13,457 bases of DNA. Source: JAGOPO01 sp035524755. Lineage in GTDB: Bacteria; Patescibacteriota; Minisyncoccia; 2-02-FULL-40-12; GWA2-44-9. The stretch is from the NCBI GenBank assembly GCA_035524755.1, contig DATKOD010000005.1, positions 1-13,457 on the forward strand, written 5' to 3'. Made by a program: the position numbers and the translations under genes. This document shows, one piece after another, positions 1-5,670 of the stretch; the stretch's first letter is position 1, and each line of letters begins with the position of its first letter. Below the pieces are notes generated by a model. That model searched no databases. It was given only the letters and a program-made list of their open reading frames with translations, and was not told the origin of the DNA.

Positions 1-1
1 T

Positions 2-448
2 GGCGACGGCCGCCGGGTGCTGATGATACAGTTCATCAAAGGTCCCTGGAAATCGGGCGAGGACGAAGCACAGTTACTGCTCTCTCCCTATTTTAAGATC
101 GTGAAGACCGGATTGGGGTTCGTCGGCATCTTGGGCGATACCCGGCCGCGCGAGGAACATGCGGCCGCGGCCCGCCAGGGGCTCGCGCTGGCGCGGGAGA
201 CGATGCTCTCCCGGCGCTGGGACATGCTCATCCTGGACGAGATCAACAACGCCATTCACCTCGGACTCCTGGACGAAGAGTCGGTGCTCAGTCTCGTGGA
301 CCTGCTCCCGGACGGCATGGACCTCATCCTGACCGGTCGGGATGCACGCCAGTCGTTCATCGACCGGGCCGACATTGTCTCCGAAGTCCTGGAGGTCAAA
401 CACCCGTACCAACAAGGTCAGACCGGGGAGAAGGGCGTCGAATGGTGA
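2..448 (+). CDS. cobO: Corrinoid (cob(I)yrinic acid a,c-diamide) adenosyltransferase, CobO/BtuR family, 5' end missing
   Basis: This family transfers the adenosyl group of ATP to reduced corrinoids, making adenosylcobalamin in the cytosol. The reading frame is open from the first codon at base 2, so the gene starts outside the window and 148 residues remain of a family usually 170-200 long; the N-terminal P-loop is lost. Family marks include the segment VLMIQFIKG near the visible start, GED soon after, the Walker-B-like strand DMLILDEINNAIHLGLL, and the C-terminal HPYQQGQTGEKGVEW, which matches the usual HPF..G..A.KGIE tail. It overlaps the next gene by 7 nt, so the two are probably one transcript. 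In a reduced genome it probably supplies cofactor from salvaged corrinoid, for example to a class II ribonucleotide reductase; that role is inference. The family call is firm. Confidence 0.93.
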   Translation, partial: GDGRRVLMIQFIKGPWKSGEDEAQLLLSPYFKIVKTGLGFVGILGDTRPREEHAAAARQGLALARETMLSRRWDMLILDEINNAIHLGLLDEESVLSLVDLLPDGMDLILTGRDARQSFIDRADIVSEVLEVKHPYQQGQTGEKGVEW

Positions 449-795
449 ACTCACCGCCCAAACACCTGCCCGGCGGCAACAAGTACCGCTGGACGAATCA
501 CGTGATGCGCAAGATGCGGTTCTACGGACTCACGCCCGCGCGCATCATCCGGGTCATCCGCGCACCCCAGCGGATGGAAGAGGGTGTCGCGCCCGGGACG
601 CTGGCGTCCATGCAGACGGCGGGCACGAAGGCAAAGCCGTGGGAGATTTGGGTCATGTGGCGGGAAGAGAAGAAGCAGAAAATAGTCATTACGGCGTGGC
701 GGTACCCCGGGACGAGCCCGGTACGGGGGTCGGTGCCCATCCCTGCCGGCCTGGTGGCCGAACTTGAGGCGGAGGGGGTGTTCATGGTATCCTAG
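442..795 (+). CDS. Small conserved hypothetical protein, DUF4258/BrnT-like
   Basis: This 117-residue soluble protein has no signal peptide or membrane segment. An N-terminal helical part contains NHVMRKMRFYGLTPARIIRVIRAPQRM, in pattern H..RKM..YGL....I..VI..P. A strand-rich part follows (EIWVMWRE, KIVITAWRYPG) and then an SVPIPAGLVAEL tail. The pattern of an early His, helix, a proline turn and then two strands resembles DUF4258 and the RelE/BrnT toxin-like fold, but no catalytic set can be assigned. The ATG at 442 lies within the last codons of the adenosyltransferase gene, with AAGGG about six bases upstream as a weak SD. No antitoxin-like partner is adjacent, so a toxin role is not supported. 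Function unknown; I am confident it is a real gene from its coupling and its protein-like composition. Confidence 0.75.
   Translation: MVNSPPKHLPGGNKYRWTNHVMRKMRFYGLTPARIIRVIRAPQRMEEGVAPGTLASMQTAGTKAKPWEIWVMWREEKKQKIVITAWRYPGTSPVRGSVPIPAGLVAELEAEGVFMVS
764..793 (+). promoter_or_regulatory. Promoter of the DUF5652 gene, leaderless type
   Basis: TTGAGG at 764-769, an 18-nt spacer, and an extended -10 TGG-TATCCT ending at 793. Six bases (AGGGCC) then separate the -10 from the ATG at 800, which would put the transcription start on the A of the start codon. It lies inside the 3' end of the preceding gene. Confidence 0.5.
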
Positions 796-799
796 GGCC

Positions 800-1021
800 A
801 TGTTCAACAACGTCCTCGCTATCCCGCTGGATCAGCAGATGTGGTTTTTGGCTCTGTTCGCCTGGAGCCTCGTATGGAAAGGCCTTGCGCTCTGGAAGGC
901 CGCGCAGAAGGGCTCCAAGCCCTGGTTCATCGCGTTCCTGGTCCTAAACACGCTGGGTATCCTCGAAATCCTGTACTTCTACGTGTTCTCGGAACAGCGG
1001 GGCAAGAAGTCCGCCGAATAA
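800..1021 (+). CDS. DUF5652-like two-helix membrane protein
   Basis: This 73-residue protein has two hydrophobic helices (about residues 13-30 and 42-63) joined by the short basic linker KAAQKGSKPW, and ends in a charged tail, SEQRGKKSAE. The pattern W....W KG.ALWKAA..G.K.WF...LVLNTLGILEI.Y is the signature I associate with DUF5652, a family common in Patescibacteria and of unknown function. The frame is open further upstream, but the ATG at 800 is preferred because an extended -10 box ends exactly six bases before it, fitting a leaderless mRNA. The gene converges on the minus-strand gene ending at 1048, and a hairpin lies between them. Location is the cytoplasmic membrane. Confidence 0.85.
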   Translation: MFNNVLAIPLDQQMWFLALFAWSLVWKGLALWKAAQKGSKPWFIAFLVLNTLGILEILYFYVFSEQRGKKSAE

Positions 1022-1032
1022 CGACCGAACAA

Positions 1033-1066
1033 GAAAACGCCGTCCCTCTAGGGGGACGGCGTTTCG
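1033..1066 (-). terminator. Shared convergent terminator
   Basis: A perfect 12-bp stem (1035-1046 with 1053-1064) and a 6-base loop. Read on the minus strand the stem ends in GTTTTCTT, a good U-tract, so it terminates the LolA-like gene. On the plus strand the T-run is only three bases, so termination of the DUF5652 transcript is weaker. The minus-strand stop codon (1048-1050) sits in the loop. Confidence 0.8.
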
Positions 1067-1737
1067 GGTCGTAGCTCGAACCCGAAGAACGAAAGCTCGA
1101 TGAGGCGGTACGAATTGAAGCCGAACTGGCTGTAGTGCACCTTGATGCGGGCCGCAACGGTCATCGGAGTCCCGAATTCGGGTTCCTGGCTCATCTGGAT
1201 CTCCGCCTCGTACACCTTGCCGAAGATGAATTTCCGGAACGGCTTGCGCAAGGTGCCTTTGAGCCACAGGATGGCGCCGCTGTCGATGTCCAGCATGAGC
1301 GTCCCGCCGGTCCGCGAGAGGATCTCTTCGGGAATGGAACGACGCGGGGGCTGCTTGGGTTTCGGTTCGTACGACATCAAGTAGCAGCCGCGGCAGACCT
1401 CGGGCTCGGGACGGATGAGACCGTAGTCGAAGCGGATGCCGAACGCCTTGTCCAGTGACAGGGCCCCTTCCTGGGCGCCGCCGTTGAGCACCGGTCCGTC
1501 ATTGACGGCAACCGTCAGCTCCATGACGTGGCCGCTGTCTGTCCAGATGCGCGACTCCCGCTTCTCCAGGCGCTTCGGGCTGTTCGGGTCGGCGAGATCG
1601 TACTCGGTCTGGATCCGCGTGTACCGGAGCCGGGCCCCGATCGCCGCGGTTTCCTGTTCTCGTGCGACGTAGCGCCCGATGATCTCGTCGGCTGACGGGG
1701 TCATCTGGAGCAGCAAGACCAAGGGGATTGCGAGCAC
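1048..1737 (-). CDS. Exported protein resembling the LolA/outer-membrane lipoprotein-sorting fold
   Basis: This 229-residue protein starts with a short hydrophobic signal (MLAIPLVLLLQMTPSA) followed by SADEIIGRYVAREQET, the helix opening common in LolA/LppX-fold exported proteins. A series of amphipathic strands follows (RLRYTRIQTEYDL, RIWTDSGHVMELTV, GTLMLDIDSGAILWLKGTLRKPF, YEAEIQMS). The strand and turn order suggests an open barrel that could bind a hydrophobic ligand, but no ligand residues can be named. A CRGC pair near residues 115-118 could form a disulfide. The GTG start at 1737 is fixed by AAGGAGG four bases upstream (1742-1748). The last five codons are encoded by the terminator stem. 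A homology search might place it as a transferred gene, since such proteins are more typical of diderms. Function is not proved. Confidence 0.6.
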   Translation of the reverse strand: MLAIPLVLLLQMTPSADEIIGRYVAREQETAAIGARLRYTRIQTEYDLADPNSPKRLEKRESRIWTDSGHVMELTVAVNDGPVLNGGAQEGALSLDKAFGIRFDYGLIRPEPEVCRGCYLMSYEPKPKQPPRRSIPEEILSRTGGTLMLDIDSGAILWLKGTLRKPFRKFIFGKVYEAEIQMSQEPEFGTPMTVAARIKVHYSQFGFNSYRLIELSFFGFELRPETPSP

Positions 1738-1755
1738 ACGGCCTCCTTGTGAATG

Positions 1756-1764
1756 TGCTATACT
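1756..1764 (+). promoter_or_regulatory. Extended -10 promoter of the glutaredoxin-SOD operon
   Basis: TGC-TATACT, an extended -10 with a consensus-like hexamer at 1759-1764. The expected start of transcription is near 1771, giving a 9-nt leader to the ATG at 1780. There is no clear -35. It lies in a 42-bp divergent gap; the opposite strand carries TAGTAT (1765-1760) as a weak -10 for the minus-strand gene. Confidence 0.5.
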
Positions 1765-1779
1765 AAGTTGGTATTATTC

Positions 1780-2061
1780 ATGATTTCCCATCCGATGCAA
1801 ACCACACCGGCAGTGAAAGTGCCCCCGATAACCATCTACTCCACACCCACATGCGGCTATTGCCATATGGCGAAAGAGTACCTCACCTCGAAGAACATCC
1901 CGTTCACCGACATCGACGTGTCCGCCGACCGCGCCAAGGCCCAGGAGATGATCACGAAGACCGGTCAGATGGGCGTGCCGGTCATCGATGTCGGCGGCAA
2001 GATCATCATCGGGTTCGATAAACGCAAGCTCGACGAGTATTTGGGATTGGGTAACGACTGA
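1780..2061 (+). CDS. Glutaredoxin/NrdH-like thioredoxin-fold protein
   Basis: A small cytosolic thiol-disulfide oxidoreductase, 93 residues from this start. The fold opens with ITIYSTPTCGYCH, giving the redox pair C25-x-x-C28, followed by helix MAKEYLTSKNIPF, strand TDIDVSADRAKA, the TGQMGVPV cis-proline loop (P67) and the GFDKRKLDEYLG helix. GFD with a GVPVIDVGGKIIIGFD context is typical of the YruB/NrdH-like branch rather than of glutathione glutaredoxins. The start is uncertain: ATG 1780 has a short leader after the -10 box, ATG 1795 also works, and neither has an SD. SOD follows after only four bases, so the pair is an operon. The nearby thioredoxin-reductase-like protein could be its electron donor; that is inference. 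Confidence 0.88.
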   Translation: MISHPMQTTPAVKVPPITIYSTPTCGYCHMAKEYLTSKNIPFTDIDVSADRAKAQEMITKTGQMGVPVIDVGGKIIIGFDKRKLDEYLGLGND

Positions 2062-2065
2062 CATC

Positions 2066-2668
2066 ATGGAACCGAAACCTCTTCCGTTCGACCAGACGAA
2101 GCTCTCCGGCATCAGCGAGAAGACGCTCGCCATCCATCACGACAAGCTCTATGCGGGCTACGTGAAGAAGACCGACGAGATCACCGAGAAACTCGTCGCG
2201 CTGCAGAAGTCGGGCACGTACGAAGGCAATGCCACATACTCGGAGCTTCGCGCGCTCAAAGATGCCGAAACGTTCGCCGTCAACGGTGTCTACCTGCACG
2301 AGTGGTATTTCGACGTCCTGGGCGGCGATGGTGCCGCCGACAAGGCCCCCGAACTTTCCAAGGCGCTGGCCGAGAAATGGGGGAGCGTCGAGGAGGGACT
2401 GAGATACTTTTCCGCGTGCGCGATGGCGGCGCGCGGCTGGTCGGTGCTCGCCTGGGACACCAAGGCGGGAGCGCTCAAGCACTACAACGGGGACGCGCAC
2501 AACCAGGGCGGCGTCTGGGGATGCCTGCCGGTTATCGTGCTGGACGTCTACGAGCACGCCTACTTCATCGACTTCGGTTCTGACCGCAAGGCCTACATCG
2601 AGGCGTTCTGGAAGAACTTCAACTGGGCCAAGGCCGAAGAACTCTACCTCGCCGCCAAGGGGCGGTAG
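2066..2668 (+). CDS. Superoxide dismutase, Fe/Mn family
   Basis: This 200-residue cytosolic enzyme converts superoxide to oxygen and hydrogen peroxide. The four metal ligands are H24 (IHHDK), H78 (LHEWYF), D160 and H164 (DVYEHAYF). The second-sphere Tyr (Y32) is kept. The residues usually His-His after the first ligand (KHH) are here Leu28-Tyr29. Gly74 stands four residues before the second ligand, where iron enzymes of the E. coli type have Gln. His145 stands fifteen before the Asp ligand, where E. coli MnSOD has Gln. This Gly/His pair resembles the arrangement in mycobacterial SOD, so metal use (Fe, Mn or both) is not certain. The ATG at 2066 is chosen because it starts the family match; no SD is visible. 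It is coupled to glutaredoxin, forming an oxidative-stress operon. Confidence 0.93.
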   Translation: MEPKPLPFDQTKLSGISEKTLAIHHDKLYAGYVKKTDEITEKLVALQKSGTYEGNATYSELRALKDAETFAVNGVYLHEWYFDVLGGDGAADKAPELSKALAEKWGSVEEGLRYFSACAMAARGWSVLAWDTKAGALKHYNGDAHNQGGVWGCLPVIVLDVYEHAYFIDFGSDRKAYIEAFWKNFNWAKAEELYLAAKGR

Positions 2669-2669
2669 G

Positions 2670-2698
2670 TTGACGAATCCAAAGAAAGATCCTATAGT
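2670..2698 (+). promoter_or_regulatory. Sigma-70-type promoter of the small lipoprotein gene
   Basis: TTGACG at 2670-2675, an exact 17-nt spacer, and TATAGT at 2693-2698. It begins two bases after the SOD stop codon. The expected transcription start is near 2705, inside the palindrome at 2701-2723. Confidence 0.7.
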
Positions 2699-2700
2699 GT

Positions 2701-2723
2701 GGCATCCTCGGAAGGAGGATGCC
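2701..2723 (+). promoter_or_regulatory. Perfect palindrome covering transcription start and Shine-Dalgarno
   Basis: Arms GGCATCCTC (2701-2709) and GAGGATGCC (2715-2723) with a 5-base loop. The right arm contains GGAGG and ends on the base before the ATG at 2724. As DNA it spans the predicted +1, fitting an operator. As RNA it would pair the SD, fitting translational control; if transcription starts at 2705, only about five of the nine pairs would remain. Confidence 0.6.
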
Positions 2724-3155
2724 ATGCGCTTGTGCGCGTCAATCGCGGTGTTGGCGATACTGCTGTGCATCGCCTGCGTGAAGAAGGACGGGTCGTACAC
2801 GCAGACGGAGTACTGGGACGGAGTCACATTCTCCCAGGCGACGTCGGACTGTCCCATCGCACAGACCTGCTGGATCCATTTCGAGGGTATCCGGCCCCAG
2901 CAGAAGGTGTGCATGGGCGAGTACTCGGTTTCGGTGCTCGCCGGCGAAGTGGGCTTCGCGCACGACGTCCGTCTTGAGCCAGGCCGACAGCTGATGACCG
3001 CGGCTATCACCGTACGAGACGGCAAGTGTCCGTCCGGAAGATACTACGCGGGTCATGTCATCGTGACGCTTCCGGCGGCGGGCACGCAGACATCCGACTG
3101 GAATCGGTTCCTGAACCCGCAGTCGAATCCGAACGCTCCCATCATCATGAAGTAG
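2724..3155 (+). CDS. Small exported protein, probable lipoprotein, unknown function
   Basis: This 143-residue protein begins with a basic Met-Arg and a hydrophobic stretch ending in CIAC at 15-18. C18 is the likely lipidated cysteine, followed by VKKDGSYTQ. The lipobox is weak because position -3 is Cys rather than Leu, so a cleaved soluble form is possible. The mature part is short and strand-rich, with cysteines in SDCPIAQTCWIHF, KVCMGEY and GKCPSGRYY that could form disulfides, suggesting a compact extracytoplasmic domain of about 110 residues. No family recognised. The ATG at 2724 is fixed by AAGGAGG at 2712-2718; the longer open frame upstream lacks any SD and would overlap the promoter. 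It has its own promoter and a strong terminator, so it is a single-gene unit. Confidence 0.7.
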   Translation: MRLCASIAVLAILLCIACVKKDGSYTQTEYWDGVTFSQATSDCPIAQTCWIHFEGIRPQQKVCMGEYSVSVLAGEVGFAHDVRLEPGRQLMTAAITVRDGKCPSGRYYAGHVIVTLPAAGTQTSDWNRFLNPQSNPNAPIIMK

Positions 3156-3160
3156 AACGA

Positions 3161-3188
3161 CGCCCCCTGACATCAGGGGGCGGTTTCT
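3161..3188 (+). terminator. Rho-independent terminator of the small lipoprotein gene
   Basis: Stem CGCCCCCTG/CAGGGGGCG (3161-3169 with 3174-3182), a four-base loop, then GTTTCTT. It starts five bases after the stop codon at 3155. The minus-strand gene ending at 3188 converges on it and probably shares it. Confidence 0.85.
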
Positions 3189-3415
3189 TACCTGCGGGGA
3201 CGTGTGACGAAGATGAAGTGCTGGTCGCCCAGAAGGCCGAAGTCGATCTTCATCTGATATCCTGTCGCCAGCTCGGTCAGCAGGACGCGGGCCCGCTCGG
3301 ACAACTTCTCGACCTTCAGGTGCTGCATGCCGATCGGCATCAGCGAGTCGGGATCCCACTCGACCTTCAGGCGCTCCAACAGCTTCGTTTCGTACGGGGA
3401 AAGATCTTCCGGCAC
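3188..3415 (-). CDS. Small hypothetical protein, paralog of the adjacent 82-residue protein
   Basis: This 75-residue soluble, charged protein has no signal peptide. It aligns along its whole length with the product of 3419-3667. Shared positions include PE.LSP.E..L near the N-terminus, an EW.P pair near residues 19-22, S.RA..LL..LA in the central helix, and a C-terminal strand with basic ends. The GTG start at 3415 is preceded by GGAGGTGA with a short spacer, and that SD overlaps the TGA of the upstream paralog, so the two are translationally coupled. It is the last gene of the mannosyltransferase operon. No family recognised. A role with the mannosyltransferase is suggested only by position. 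Confidence 0.72.
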   Translation of the reverse strand: MPEDLSPYETKLLERLKVEWDPDSLMPIGMQHLKVEKLSERARVLLTELATGYQMKIDFGLLGDQHFIFVTRPRR

Positions 3416-3418
3416 CGT

Positions 3419-3667
3419 TCACCTCCAGCTTTTATCCCTCATCGCGTACATCGTACCCTGTCCGTTGGATTCCGTGAACCTGACGGTCATCCCCGTCGCC
3501 ATCGCAAGCGCGCTAAGGGCGTCCTTGGCCCGCTGCGACACGATAGGGATCCGGATCGCTTGTGTCGACAATCGCAGCCGGGGCTCCCATTCCCTACGGC
3601 AATCCATCCAGAGATTGCATTCGATGGGGGACAAGCCCTCAGGAAGCACCGGTACCGTCACTGTCAC
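3419..3667 (-). CDS. Small hypothetical protein, tandem paralog
   Basis: This 82-residue soluble protein has a short extra N-terminal strand (MTVTVPVL), then PEGLSPIECNLWMDCRREWEP, the helix SQRAKDALSALAMATG and the strand MTVRFTESN. Its alignment to the 75-residue neighbour begins at PE-LSP and runs to the C-terminus, so one gene arose by tandem duplication of the other. The GTG start at 3667 follows GGAGGTGA, whose TGA is the stop codon of the mannosyltransferase gene (3671-3673); only three bases separate the two frames. The same stop/SD layout recurs at the next junction, and both upstream proteins therefore end in SWR. No domain recognised. The paralogy and identical signals make it a real gene. 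Confidence 0.75.
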   Translation of the reverse strand: MTVTVPVLPEGLSPIECNLWMDCRREWEPRLRLSTQAIRIPIVSQRAKDALSALAMATGMTVRFTESNGQGTMYAMRDKSWR

Positions 3668-3670
3668 CGC

Positions 3671-4978
3671 TCACCTCCATGACGAAAACCAAACTCTGGC
3701 ATTATATTCTGAGTCTGTCAATGGGAGACCGTACGACAGCGGAGCGAAGAATACGAACAGCACGAGTGCCAGTCCGCTGACTGCCAGCATCGTTTTGACC
3801 GGACGTTTGAGCTGATCGGCGAAGTACGCAAGCGCGAGAATGGCCCAGATAAGCGCGGTCAGGTAGTGGTAGAGGAACATCACGCGGGTGATGCCGATGA
3901 ACGGGAGCATGTTCATGAGCCAGGCACCGGCGATGATCAACAGCGTCGGTGGTGCGCGGATGACCCCGAGCGACAGCACGGTCACCAGTGCGGTGATGAT
4001 GGCGATGGTGGAAAGCCACCAGACGACCGGATTGCCCAACAGATAGATCCGCGCATCGCCGGACACCCAGTAGAAAATGGGCCGCGCCATCATGGGCCAC
4101 GTGTACCAGAGACTGGAGTACGGATGCGTGGCGGTCAACGTGGCGTTGGCGCGGTACATCTCTGCGTTCAGTTGGACGATACGGTCGGCCATGGACAGCG
4201 ACTGGAAGTTCGGCGTCATGAACGCATCGCCGGGACCGGGTCGGGCCAACAGCGAGAAGTGCACGACGAACACCGTGACGTACACGATGACCGGGATGAT
4301 GACGAAGGAACCGATTGCCGTCGCGACGGAGCGCAGAGTCACGGAGTGCCGCTGTGCCCAGAGCCGGAACAGCTCGAGGACGACGATCAGTCCCAGGAAC
4401 GTCAGGCCGGTCCACTTGATGGATGCCGAAGCTCCCGCCAGAACCCCAGCAGCGGGCAACAGCCATGCCCGCCCGGTGTCCCGCCAGCGCAGGTAGCAAT
4501 ACAGGGCAGCGAATCCGAACAGGAGCAGGAACGGATCCAGGAGGATGAAGCGCGACTGCACCAGGAGGGCGTTATCAAGGGCGACCAGAACGCCCGCGAA
4601 CACAGCCGCCGGTCGGCGGATACGCAGGCATCGCGCTACTCCGTAAATGACGAGCGGTAGCAGGGCCCCTGCCAGCGACGGCAGGAACCGGAGCGCCATG
4701 TACAGTTTGTCGGGATACACCTCACCGATGTTGGCGAACGAGAACCCCGGGTGGTATCCCCATAGCCATCCCCAGCCTGCCAGGATCAACTTGCCCAATG
4801 GGGGATGGATGTCGAAATAGTACTGATGCGTGAAATACGCGGACAGGAATTTGCCGAAATGGACTTCGTCGAACACCGCGCTGTTGGGCACGCCGTAGTA
4901 CAGAGCGTGCGTGATGATGCCCAGCAGCAGCAAGCCGAGGTATATTGACTTATCCTTTAAATAGTGGTATAGTCTCAT
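3671..4978 (-). CDS. Dolichyl/polyprenyl-phosphate-mannose-protein mannosyltransferase, GT39 (PMT) family
   Basis: A multipass membrane enzyme (435 residues, about ten hydrophobic helices) of the family that moves mannose from a polyprenyl-phosphate carrier to Ser/Thr of exported proteins. Family marks are the acidic pair D37-E38 in FDEVHFGKF (first external loop, catalytic in the family), IHPPLGK at 57-63, ALDNALLVQSRFILLDPFLLLF, SIKWTGL, the HPYSSLWYTWP motif in the large loop, LGNPVVWW and FLYHYLTAL. GTG 5008 and ATG 4990 are also in frame. ATG 4978 is preferred because AAGGA lies just upstream and the alignable protein begins there. The stop codon overlaps the SD of the next gene, so it heads a three-gene operon. 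The secreted and lipoproteins in this window are possible substrates (inference). Confidence 0.9.
   Translation of the reverse strand: MRLYHYLKDKSIYLGLLLLGIITHALYYGVPNSAVFDEVHFGKFLSAYFTHQYYFDIHPPLGKLILAGWGWLWGYHPGFSFANIGEVYPDKLYMALRFLPSLAGALLPLVIYGVARCLRIRRPAAVFAGVLVALDNALLVQSRFILLDPFLLLFGFAALYCYLRWRDTGRAWLLPAAGVLAGASASIKWTGLTFLGLIVVLELFRLWAQRHSVTLRSVATAIGSFVIIPVIVYVTVFVVHFSLLARPGPGDAFMTPNFQSLSMADRIVQLNAEMYRANATLTATHPYSSLWYTWPMMARPIFYWVSGDARIYLLGNPVVWWLSTIAIITALVTVLSLGVIRAPPTLLIIAGAWLMNMLPFIGITRVMFLYHYLTALIWAILALAYFADQLKRPVKTMLAVSGLALVLFVFFAPLSYGLPLTDSEYNARVWFSSWR
4965..4973 (+). promoter_or_regulatory. Extended -10 promoter of the peptidase gene
   Basis: TGG-TATAGT with the hexamer at 4968-4973. 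The expected start near 4980 gives a 29-nt leader to the ATG at 5009. It lies inside the divergent mannosyltransferase coding region, so the two transcription units overlap at their 5' ends. Confidence 0.5.
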
Positions 4979-4988
4979 CTGTTCCTTC

Positions 4989-4997
4989 ATAGTACCA
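4989..4997 (-). promoter_or_regulatory. Possible extended -10 of the mannosyltransferase operon
   Basis: On the minus strand TGG-TACTAT with the hexamer at 4994-4989. The expected start near 4982 gives a 4-nt leader to the ATG at 4978, in keeping with the near-leaderless pattern seen elsewhere here. The hexamer match is moderate and no -35 is evident. Confidence 0.35.
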
Positions 4998-5008
4998 CGG
5001 GAGGTCAC

Positions 5009-5635
5009 ATGCTGTCAGTGTTCGCGGTCGTGTTGTCGGGCTTCACGCTGGTCGCACGGACTCCCCGGGCCGACTACTACACGCTCGACAAGCATCTGCG
5101 TATCGACGTGAAGACGTGCGAGTCGTTCATCGCGAAAACGGAGAAGAAGCTCGGTATCGTGCTGCCGCACTTCGAGTACTACCGCGTGGCCGGCCCGCAG
5201 GACATCTTCCGGCTCAGCGTGGACCACCACTACTCGGGCGGCGTCGCGAATCCCGATCCGCTGTACGTCATCGCCATGGAGCCTTGCTACAAGCACGAGC
5301 TCGTCCACCTGATGACCTACCGCTTGGGCCGGGCATCGTTGGTGTTCGAGGAGGGCATCGCGTCGTTGTTGGCCGATGATTACGGCCTGGAGGACCGCCT
5401 CGAAGCGAAGCGCCTCGGTCGTCGGCTGAAGCTCCGTTACGGCACCGTGAACCGTTCATTCCGGGACTACACCGGCAGCACCGGTGATCTGCATGTGCAG
5501 TACCTGGTGAGCGAGGAATTCGTGCGTCATCTCGTGCACGAACGGGGCCTGGAACGATTCCTCGCCGATGCCTACACCGGTGCGGATTTCGGCGAGCAGT
5601 TCGACGAGTGGTTGTACGGCAGGGCGGCACCCTAG
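5009..5635 (+). CDS. Exported zinc metallopeptidase-like protein (HExxH, peptidase MA-like)
   Basis: This 208-residue protein has an N-terminal hydrophobic signal (about residues 1-20) ending near ARTPRA. The key segment KHELVHLMTYRLG places the zinc motif at H96-E97-x-x-H100. It is followed by LVFEEGIASLLAD, where E115 of EEGIA is the likely third ligand, the pattern of gluzincins of the peptidase MA clan. The C-terminal half (HVQYLVSEEFVRHLVHERGLERFL ... FDEWLYG) matches the helical end seen in such proteins. Activity is probable but unproved. GGGAGG at 4999-5004, four bases before the ATG, fixes the start. The stop codon lies in the loop of the terminator hairpin. It would act outside the membrane, perhaps in envelope turnover (inference). 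Confidence 0.75.
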   Translation: MLSVFAVVLSGFTLVARTPRADYYTLDKHLRIDVKTCESFIAKTEKKLGIVLPHFEYYRVAGPQDIFRLSVDHHYSGGVANPDPLYVIAMEPCYKHELVHLMTYRLGRASLVFEEGIASLLADDYGLEDRLEAKRLGRRLKLRYGTVNRSFRDYTGSTGDLHVQYLVSEEFVRHLVHERGLERFLADAYTGADFGEQFDEWLYGRAAP

Positions 5636-5656
5636 AGGTGCCGCCTTTTCTTTTTT
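5623..5656 (+). terminator. Strong Rho-independent terminator
   Basis: Perfect 9-bp stem GGCGGCACC/GGTGCCGCC (5623-5631 with 5637-5645), loop CTAGA, and an 11-base tract TTTTCTTTTTT. The TAG stop of the peptidase gene (5633-5635) is in the loop. The promoter of the next gene begins at the last T. Confidence 0.93.
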
Positions 5657-5664
5657 GGTATACT
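5656..5664 (+). promoter_or_regulatory. Promoter of the thioredoxin-reductase-like gene, leaderless type
   Basis: TGG-TATACT with the hexamer at 5659-5664, followed by exactly six bases (TGCGCC) and the ATG at 5671. The transcription start would fall on the start codon. No -35 is seen, as usual for extended -10 promoters, and no SD is possible. Confidence 0.65.
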
Positions 5665-5670
5665 TGCGCC

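Noticed and set aside
1142..1672. Plus-strand ORFs inside the LolA-like gene
   Set aside because: They are short, antisense, without SD or promoter, while the minus-strand gene has an SD, a signal peptide and a terminator.
2006..3025. Open frame of 339 codons on the minus strand
   Set aside because: It covers SOD and the lipoprotein gene in antisense. SOD has all metal ligands and is beyond doubt, so this is a shadow.
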